A stretch of DNA of 40,109 bases from Cupriavidus phytohabitans. Its GTDB lineage: Bacteria; Pseudomonadota; Gammaproteobacteria; Burkholderiales; Burkholderiaceae. A model generated the notes under the pieces. That model was not told the DNA's origin. It did not search any database and saw nothing but the letters and a program-made list of their open reading frames with translations. A program made the translations under genes and the position numbers. Location: contig NZ_AUFE01000051.1 in assembly GCF_000426345.1 (NCBI RefSeq), positions 1-40,109 of the forward strand. Reading direction: 5' to 3'. Below, piece after piece: positions 34,215 through 40,109 of the stretch; position 1 is the stretch's first letter, and each line of letters opens with the position of its first letter.

Positions 34215-35980
34215 GATCCGGTCTCAAGCGTAGAGGTGTCGCCCTCTGGCAGGCCCAGCTCGCGCGCCTTCAGCAATCGGCGCATGATCTTGCCACTGCG
34301 CGTCCGTGGCAATTCCGCGAGGAAGGCGATGTCCTTGGGGGCCACCGCCGCGCCGAGGCGGCGCCTGCCATGGCCAAGGAGCTCCAGGCGCAGCGCTTCA
34401 GAAGGTTCAAAACCTGAGTGGAGCGATACGAATGCCTTAACCACTTCTCCTGCCACCGGATCCGGCTTGCCGATGACGCCGGCTTCGGCGACGGCCGGGT
34501 GCTCCATCAGTGCGCTCTCGACCTCGAAGGGGCCGATCAGGTGTCCGGAAGACTTGATGACGTCGTCAGTGCGGCCGACGAACCAGTAGTAGCCGTCGGC
34601 ATCGCGGCGCGCCAGGTCGCCGGTCAGGTACCATTCGCCGGCGAAGCACTTGCGGTAGCGCGCTTCGTCGTTGAGATAGGCGCGGAACATCGACGGCCAG
34701 CCGCTTCTGAGTGCAAGCTCGCCCTCGGTCTCGGGCGTATCGATCAGCTCGGCGCGCCCGTCTTCCTTGCGCCGGACGATAGCCGCATCCACGCCGGGAA
34801 GCGGCCTGCCCATCGAGCCAGGCTTGATATCAAAGGCTGGCGTGTTGGCGATCATGATGCCGCCCGTTTCCGTCTGCCACCAGTTGTCGTGAATCGGCAG
34901 GCCCAGCACGTTCTTGCCCCACCAGACAGCTTCCGGGTTCAGCGGCTCGCCGACACTGGCGACAAACCGCAGTTGTGGGAAAGCATGCACGCTGGCCGTA
35001 TCGGCACCCGCCTTCATTAGCATGCGGATCGCGGTCGGCGCCGTATACCAGACCGTCACTCCTTCGTCGTGGAGGATTTCATACCAGCGCTGCGCGTCGA
35101 ACTCTTCGGGATCCACGATAGACGTGATGCCATGCAGCAAGGGGGCGATGGCACCGTAGGATGTGCCGGTCACCCAGCCCGGATCGGCCGTGCACCAGAA
35201 GATGTCGTCCGGATGAAGATCGAGCGCATACCTGCCGGTTGCCCAATGGGTGACTGCCGCGCCATGGACGTGCACCGCCCCCTTTGGCGTGCCGGTCGTG
35301 CCGCTGGTGTAATGCAACAGCGCCATGTCTTCGGAAGTGGTGGGCGTGATTGCGCACGTGTCCGTCGCGCTGCGCATCATTGCAGTCAGGTCAAGCGTGC
35401 CCGGTATCGTGGTTGGGCCGCCGTCTTCGGCGACCAGCAGAACGTGTTTGAGGCTCGGTATGCGGTCGCGCCATGCGGCGACCTTGCGCATGAAGAGTTC
35501 GTCGGTGGTGACCAGCACCGAGCCCTTGCCGAGGTTCAGTCGGGTGGCGATCGGCTCGGGCCCGAATGCCGAGAACAGCGGTGAGACCACGCAGCCGTTC
35601 TTCAGCCCGCCGAGCAGGGCGGTATAAAGCTCCGGGATGCGTCCAGCGAGAATGAAGAGCCGATCACCCTTGCCCACGCCGAGTTCGCGTAGCACATTGC
35701 AGAAACGATTGGTGAGTCTGGCCAGCTCTGCGTAGGTAACGGCACGCGTTGCCGGTCCGTCCCGGGAAAGAAAGCGGAATGCGACCTTGTTCCCTGCACC
35801 GTTGCCCACATGGCGATCCACCGCCTGCCAGGCGATATTCAATCCCCCATCGGGCTGGATGCCGAGGGTCCTGCGGATGGCGTCCCAGGAAAAACCACGA
35901 CGCTCCGTCTCATAGTCGGCAAAATTTGGCGCAACACGCAGGTCCGCCGCCGTCTTGTGGATGATTCTTGACAGATCCAT
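34211..35980 (-). CDS. Acetate-CoA ligase type AMP-forming synthetase (AcsA-like)
   Basis: A 589-residue ANL enzyme of the short AcsA type. Motifs: YTSGTTGTPKGAVHVHG (224-240), FWCTADPGWVTGTSYG, IHDNWWQTETGGIMIANTPAFDIKPGSMGRPLPG, YLTGDLARRDADGYYWFVGRTDDVIKSSGHLIGPFEVE and PRTRSGKIMRRLLKARELG with the catalytic lysine. The W-Q-T-E-T-G block is characteristic of acetyl/propionyl-CoA synthetases, so the substrate is probably acetate or another short acid. The ATG at 35980 is preferred; the longer frame to 36061 has no similarity. It is coupled to E1 alpha and separated from ppsA by 197 bp, so an extra promoter there is possible. Confidence 0.88.
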   Translation of the reverse strand: MDLSRIIHKTAADLRVAPNFADYETERRGFSWDAIRRTLGIQPDGGLNIAWQAVDRHVGNGAGNKVAFRFLSRDGPATRAVTYAELARLTNRFCNVLRELGVGKGDRLFILAGRIPELYTALLGGLKNGCVVSPLFSAFGPEPIATRLNLGKGSVLVTTDELFMRKVAAWRDRIPSLKHVLLVAEDGGPTTIPGTLDLTAMMRSATDTCAITPTTSEDMALLHYTSGTTGTPKGAVHVHGAAVTHWATGRYALDLHPDDIFWCTADPGWVTGTSYGAIAPLLHGITSIVDPEEFDAQRWYEILHDEGVTVWYTAPTAIRMLMKAGADTASVHAFPQLRFVASVGEPLNPEAVWWGKNVLGLPIHDNWWQTETGGIMIANTPAFDIKPGSMGRPLPGVDAAIVRRKEDGRAELIDTPETEGELALRSGWPSMFRAYLNDEARYRKCFAGEWYLTGDLARRDADGYYWFVGRTDDVIKSSGHLIGPFEVESALMEHPAVAEAGVIGKPDPVAGEVVKAFVSLHSGFEPSEALRLELLGHGRRRLGAAVAPKDIAFLAELPRTRSGKIMRRLLKARELGLPEGDTSTLETGS

Positions 35981-36177
35981 TTTGGTGCCTGGTCTCCATG
36001 GGAGCAATATTAGAGCCGGGGCAGGCGACGAAAAGCGGGGCGGCCAGCGCTGCACGGCCAACCGTTACCTGCGCGGGCAAGCCCAGCCCCAAGACCTCGG
36101 GATAAGGGCAATGCTGCTGTAGGGAGCGTCTTTCGGTAGTTCCGGCATGTCTCTTCCATCTTTCACCTCGGTGACGC

Positions 36178-38583
36178 TCATATGGACGAGATCCTCGTCC
36201 TCGCTTGCTCAGCGGCTGCAACATGACGCTTGACCGCGATAAAGCTATCGGGACTCACCGACATCGAATCGATGCCGCTTTCGACGAGGAAGCCCGCAAA
36301 CTCCGGATGGTCGCTGGGCGCCTGGCCGCATAAGCCGACATCGGCACCGGCCTTGTGCGCTTCTCTGATGACGCTACGGATCATCCACTTGACGGCCTCG
36401 TCCTGTTCGTCGAACAACTCCGCGAGGTCAGCGGAATCCCGGTCCACGCCGAGCGTGAGCTGAGTCAGGTCATTGCTGCCGATTGAAAAGCCGTCGAAGC
36501 GTTTGGCGAACTCGCCCGCCAGGATCACGTTCGACGGGATCTCGCACATGACATATACGTTCAGGCCGGCCTCCCCGCGCACGAGGCCGTTCTCCGCCAT
36601 GACTTCAAGTACGCGGTCCGCCTCTTTCGCGGAGCGGCAGAACGGAATCATGACGATCACATTGGTGAACCCCATCTCCCTGCGCAGACGGCAAATCGCC
36701 TGGCATTCCAACGCGAACCCCTCTCGATAGCGGGGAGAGTAGTATCGCGACGCGCCACGGAATCCAAGCATCGGGTTCTCCTCCCGCGGCTCGAATTCGG
36801 CGCCGCCGATCAGATGCGCATACTCGTTGGTCTTGAAGTCGCTCATGCGGACAACTACCGGATGTGGATACTGGAGAGCGGCAATCCGCCCGAGTCCGCG
36901 CGCGAGCCGGTCCACGAAGTATTCCGTCTTGCTTTCGTATCCAGCTGTCAAGCCGGCAATCGTCTGCCTGGCCTCATCGTCTTTCAGCGTATCGTATCGG
37001 ACCAGCGCCATTGGATGGATCTTGATGTGATTACCGATCACGAACTCCATCCGTGCCAGCCCTACGCCATCGGCCGGGATCCGCCACCAGCGGAACGCTG
37101 CAGCGGGGTTGGCCAGGTTGAGCATGACCTTGGTTTGCGTCGCCGGGATACTGCCAAAGTCGATTTCCTCGACTTCATAGTCGGCGGTGCCTTCGTAGAC
37201 AAAGCCCTCACGGCCTTCCGCGCAGGATACGGTGACCTCTTGCTCATCGTGCAGCAGATGGGTCGCATTGCCTGTGCCGACGATTGCCGGAAGCCCGAGT
37301 TCACGGCTTACGATGGCTGCATGCGAGGTGCGGCCGCCGTGGTCGGTGACGATGGCAGCCGCGCGCCGCATGACGGGGACCCAGTCGGGGTCCGTGGATT
37401 GCGTCACGAGGATGGCGCCGTCGACAAAGCGTCCCATCTCGCGTGGGCTCTCGATGACGCAGACCATGCCCGCCGCGACGGCATCGCCAATGCTCACGCC
37501 CGATGCCAGCTTGCGGCCGGCCTTCCTGATGTGATAGGTCTTCACCGCGCTCGCCTCGCGTCGCGACTGGACGGTTTCCGGTCTGGCCTGGACGATATAT
37601 ATCTCTCCGCTCTCGCCGTCCTTCGCCCACTCGATGTCCATGGGCTGGCCATAATGGTCTTCGATCATGGTGGCCCAGCGCGACAAGGTGAGAATTTCCG
37701 CATCTGCCAGCACGAAGGACGCACGTTCTGCCTTCGAGCTCGGGACATACTTGGTCGGAAGGCGGCTATCGCTCGTGTAGATCATCTTGCGCCGCTTGTC
37801 GCCGAGCTTCTTCCCAATGATCGGCGTGAGCGACGGGTCGGACAGAAGCGGCTTGAACACCTCGTACTCGTCCGGTTCGACGGTGCCCTGCACGACGCTC
37901 TCGCCCAGACCCCATGCGGCGTTGATCAGGACCGCCTTGTCGAAGCCGGTTTCGGTGTCTATGGAGAACATCACACCGGCGCCGCTCAGGTCGGATCGCA
38001 CCATGCGTTGGACGCCGACCGACAACGCAACCCTCAGATGATCGAAGCCCTTTGCCTGCCTGTAGCTGATCGCGCGGTCGGTGAAAAGCGAGGCGTAGCA
38101 GCGCCGGCAAGCGTCAAGGAGTGCACGATCACCCCGGATATTGAGGAAGGTTTCCTGTTGTCCGGCAAAACTCGCATCCGGCAGATCCTCGGCGGTCGCG
38201 CTCGAGCGGACCGCAACGTCCATGTTGACCCGACCGGACCGGTGGTTCAATGCTTCATAAGCCAGACGAATCGCCTCTGCCGTCTCCCTGGGCCATTCGC
38301 CGCGGAGGATGATCTGACGAATGGCGGCCCCGGTCTCGACAAGGGACACCTTGCCTTCAGCAAGTTCGCCGAGCATCCTGGACAGTGGCTCCCGCAGGCC
38401 ATTTGCCTCGATGAAGCGCCAGTATGCATCCGCCGTGACTGCGAACCCAGGTGGAACCTTGACGCCTGCGGGCGCGAGGTTGGCCACCATCTCCCCCAGC
38501 GACGCGTTCTTGCCACCGACGCGAGGAACATCGGCCCGTCTTAATTCTTCGAACCAGACAACCTGCGTATGTTCGTTGGACAT
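36178..38583 (-). CDS. ppsA: Phosphoenolpyruvate synthase
   Basis: An 801-residue enzyme that makes PEP from pyruvate and ATP, reversing the last step of glycolysis. The ATP-grasp N-terminal domain shows VGGKNASLGEMVANL, VRSSATAEDLPDASFAGQQETFLN and MDIEWAKDGESGEIYIVQARPETV. The swivelling phosphohistidine domain has TDHGGRTSHAAIVSRELGLPAIVG with His421. The C-terminal PEP-binding barrel has NPMLGFRGASRY, FSIGSNDLTQLTLGVDRD and VGLCGQAPSDHPE. The ATG at 38583 has AAGGAG upstream. It is the first gene of the long minus-strand run. I see no FNR site in its upstream 270 bp. Confidence 0.94.
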   Translation of the reverse strand: MSNEHTQVVWFEELRRADVPRVGGKNASLGEMVANLAPAGVKVPPGFAVTADAYWRFIEANGLREPLSRMLGELAEGKVSLVETGAAIRQIILRGEWPRETAEAIRLAYEALNHRSGRVNMDVAVRSSATAEDLPDASFAGQQETFLNIRGDRALLDACRRCYASLFTDRAISYRQAKGFDHLRVALSVGVQRMVRSDLSGAGVMFSIDTETGFDKAVLINAAWGLGESVVQGTVEPDEYEVFKPLLSDPSLTPIIGKKLGDKRRKMIYTSDSRLPTKYVPSSKAERASFVLADAEILTLSRWATMIEDHYGQPMDIEWAKDGESGEIYIVQARPETVQSRREASAVKTYHIRKAGRKLASGVSIGDAVAAGMVCVIESPREMGRFVDGAILVTQSTDPDWVPVMRRAAAIVTDHGGRTSHAAIVSRELGLPAIVGTGNATHLLHDEQEVTVSCAEGREGFVYEGTADYEVEEIDFGSIPATQTKVMLNLANPAAAFRWWRIPADGVGLARMEFVIGNHIKIHPMALVRYDTLKDDEARQTIAGLTAGYESKTEYFVDRLARGLGRIAALQYPHPVVVRMSDFKTNEYAHLIGGAEFEPREENPMLGFRGASRYYSPRYREGFALECQAICRLRREMGFTNVIVMIPFCRSAKEADRVLEVMAENGLVRGEAGLNVYVMCEIPSNVILAGEFAKRFDGFSIGSNDLTQLTLGVDRDSADLAELFDEQDEAVKWMIRSVIREAHKAGADVGLCGQAPSDHPEFAGFLVESGIDSMSVSPDSFIAVKRHVAAAEQARTRISSI

Positions 38584-38855
38584 GTGCTGCTCCTTCCGGG
38601 TGGACTTATGCCGACGCCAAAGCAAAGCCTAGGTTCCGATTGGGACGAGCAACGTCCGGGGAGCTGTCAAGGGTTGGCTGAACAGCGCTAGCGAGCGACC
38701 TGGATTCACACTAGTGGCGACATGGCGCTGTGGCTTGATCCAACGCAACCGGCTACAAGGCAAGCTTCACCGGCGGCGGTTCTGTGCACTGAAGGCCGCC
38801 TTGGTGCGAAACCCGGCAGGTGATGTGTGCGCAATGCGCTGCGCAGGAAGACGCG

Positions 38856-39158
38856 ATGCCGGACCACTACCGCATGCAATTAGCCGACATCGCCGCCGCG
38901 CGGGCGCGGAAGCAGCGCGGCCAGTATGGCAACTGCATCGATTGCCAGCAGCCGATCCCGTTTTCGCGCCTGCAGGCGTACCCGACCGCGAAGCGCTGCA
39001 CCGCGTGCCAGCGCCGGCACGAGATCTTTATGTGTGACAGTCGGGGGGGCAGAAGCGGTCGGCAGGCCACCGAGCCCGGGCGCATCGGCCTGCCGGGCTG
39101 CCACAGCGGAAACGAGGCCTGCCGGGCAGTGGCCGGCAGGCTGGCGCTGGCCGGCTAG
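38856..39158 (+). CDS. Short TraR/DksA-type zinc-finger protein
   Basis: A 100-residue protein with the C4 zinc finger of the DksA/TraR group: CIDCQQPIPFSRLQAYPTAKRCTACQRRHE, preceded by the helix QLADIAAARARKQRGQYG. Such proteins bind RNA polymerase in the secondary channel or have unknown roles. The coiled-coil arm of DksA is nearly absent. After RRHE the tail of about 40 residues (CDSRGGRSGRQATEPG and on) is unlike the family and may be read-through into non-coding sequence. ATG 38856 has AGGAAG 6 bp upstream. Its end overlaps the convergent 39155 gene by four bases. It may be a worn-down gene. Confidence 0.6.
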   Translation: MPDHYRMQLADIAAARARKQRGQYGNCIDCQQPIPFSRLQAYPTAKRCTACQRRHEIFMCDSRGGRSGRQATEPGRIGLPGCHSGNEACRAVAGRLALAG

Positions 39159-39397
39159 CGCAGGTCGTACTCACGCATCATTTCTGCTGTGACAGCCTGT
39201 ACCGTCGCCAGGCATGCCTGCGGAACTGCGGGAAAGGCGTCGATGGTCCAGTTGCAGCCGCCGTTGGCATCTGCGTCGACACGCTGCGGCAACGGGATGT
39301 CGCAGTCGCGGCAGGTGTCGCCTAGGTCTGCGTTTTCCTGCAGGCGCCGCAGAATCTCATTGCGGATCTGTTCCGCACTGCCGAGGTTCTTGATCAT
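39155..39397 (-). CDS. Small hypothetical protein with paired cysteines
   Basis: An 80-residue protein of unknown function. It starts MIKNLGSAEQIRNEILRRLQENADLGDTC, an amphipathic helix, followed by CRDCDIPLPQRVDADANGGCNW, where a CxxC pair and a third cysteine might bind metal, though the pattern fits no finger I can name. The C-terminus is TVQAVTAEMMREYDLR. The ATG at 39397 has a GGAGA site 7-8 bp upstream. Codon use resembles the neighbours. A real gene is likely; no function is proposed. Confidence 0.65.
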   Translation of the reverse strand: MIKNLGSAEQIRNEILRRLQENADLGDTCRDCDIPLPQRVDADANGGCNWTIDAFPAVPQACLATVQAVTAEMMREYDLR

Positions 39398-40109
39398 GTC
39401 GGTGTCTCCTGTTGTCTGGTGGTGGCGCTCCGGCCAAGACGCCTAGACCGGCGCGCTGTCATGCGGGGCCCCGGGGTGCCCTCACATTTGTTGCAAAGAG
39501 CGGCGCCAGCGCTCTGCACATGGCACGGCACCGGTATGGATGAATGTAGGCGCTGCCCCCGGGCCATGGGTTGCGCTCCATCAAGCAGCGTCGATGGGGC
39601 GTTGCCGGGTGTGAAAGCAAGCGATGCTGGCGCTGCTTTAGATGACGGCCGCAGCCCTGGGGTCACCGCGGCCGGGCGTAGCGCGGCCCGTGAAGCTGCC
39701 CGGCGAGGCGATGAAGGCACGCTCGGCTTCGGTCAGTGGCTCCTGGACACGCATTTGCCACGCCAGCACGCCGTCGTCGGCATCCGGAAGCTGCGGCGGG
39801 CAGGAATCCTACGGCGCATGTCGGCAAGCTGTACAGGTTGACAATCCTCGAATCGTGTCCATCGGCGTTGTGGCCGATGGGTCCCCGGCCGAGGAGAGGC
39901 GAATACACGATACGCTGAGGTCGAGTCGAGCAACCTTATGCTATTAAGCAATGAACTCGCTAGCGGTCCTTTGAGTGTATTTTGAGACCCCCTTGGGGGA
40001 CAATCCATCCAAGTTAAGCCGCCAATAAAATCGCAATTCCCCCCGCGAACCCTTGACAGATGACGAGGTTCGAGGGGCCGCCGCCCTGCTTGCGCTGGCT
40101 GTTTAGCGC
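39398..40109. other. Right-end stretch without a convincing gene
   Basis: A short minus-strand frame at 39638-39754 or slightly longer reads MRVQEPLTEAERAFIASPGS and on for 38 residues, preceded by QLPDADDGVLAWQ. It looks coding but is of no known family and could be a remnant. A frame near 40053 (TDDEVRGAAALLALAV) is too short to judge. The rest shows nothing I can support. Confidence 0.4.
39988..39999. repeat. Short perfect palindrome CCCCCTTGGGGG
   Basis: The 12-bp dyad lies in an AT-flanked gap near the window end. It could be a hairpin, a protein-binding site or part of a mobile-element end. No T run follows it, so it is not a clear terminator. Confidence 0.35.

Noticed and set aside
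36814..38544. Plus-strand open frame of 576 residues
   Set aside because: Antisense to ppsA; no recognisable domain.
1..40109. CRISPR arrays, tRNA and rRNA genes
   Set aside because: I saw no regularly spaced repeats and no tRNA or rRNA-like sequence when reading the window.

Overview
The window is GC-rich DNA whose gene families and gene order point to a betaproteobacterium, most likely Burkholderiales of the Cupriavidus/Ralstonia type. This is inference from protein style and codon use, not from a marker gene. It reads like an accessory or genomic-island region: an IS256-type insertion sequence runs off the left edge, and several broken genes mark old insertion or recombination seams. These remnants are dam methylase, a PIN-like protein, a ribbon-helix-helix protein, malate dehydrogenase and a DevC-type ABC permease.

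Layout. 1-1600: IS256 end, then decayed PIN-like and dam remnants. 1638-2867: a DUF2252 protein. 2968-9668: a tripartite RND efflux system. The permease and adaptor are on the minus strand, as is a TetR regulator, and the outer-membrane factor diverges on the plus strand. Inverted repeats of TGGTCA/TGACCA type lie in both regulatory gaps. 9806-16783: a storage-carbohydrate module with a GH13 hydrolase, a GH63-like glucosidase and glycogen synthase GlgA. 17057-26060: a stress/energy block with a DUF2188-like protein, a secreted repeat protein, an AMP/thymidine phosphorylase-like enzyme, usp-mgtA, a GYD-domain protein, alanine dehydrogenase and a helix-hairpin-helix protein. 26077-38583: a minus-strand run of eight genes encoding PEP synthase, an acetate-CoA ligase type enzyme, E1 alpha, E1 beta, E2, a free acyl carrier protein, a FadD-like ligase and a three-domain ACP-FAAL-PlsC fusion. 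38856-39397: a small DksA/TraR zinc-finger protein and a small conserved-looking protein. 39398-40109 holds no convincing gene.

How it may work together. Two candidate FNR/Anr-type sites (upstream of usp-mgtA and of the DUF2188-like gene) each sit 32 bp from a plausible -10 box, the geometry of class II FNR promoters. With the universal stress protein, alanine dehydrogenase, PEP synthase, nucleoside phosphorylase and glycogen enzymes, this suggests a low-oxygen or energy-starvation survival island, like the low-oxygen-activated locus known in Burkholderia cenocepacia. The most novel element is the 12.5-kb operon that couples acetyl-CoA supply (an E1/E2 complex with no E3 gene here, plus an acetate-CoA ligase type enzyme) to acyl activation on carrier proteins and a membrane PlsC acyltransferase. 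It looks like a dedicated lipid-modifying system whose product is unknown.
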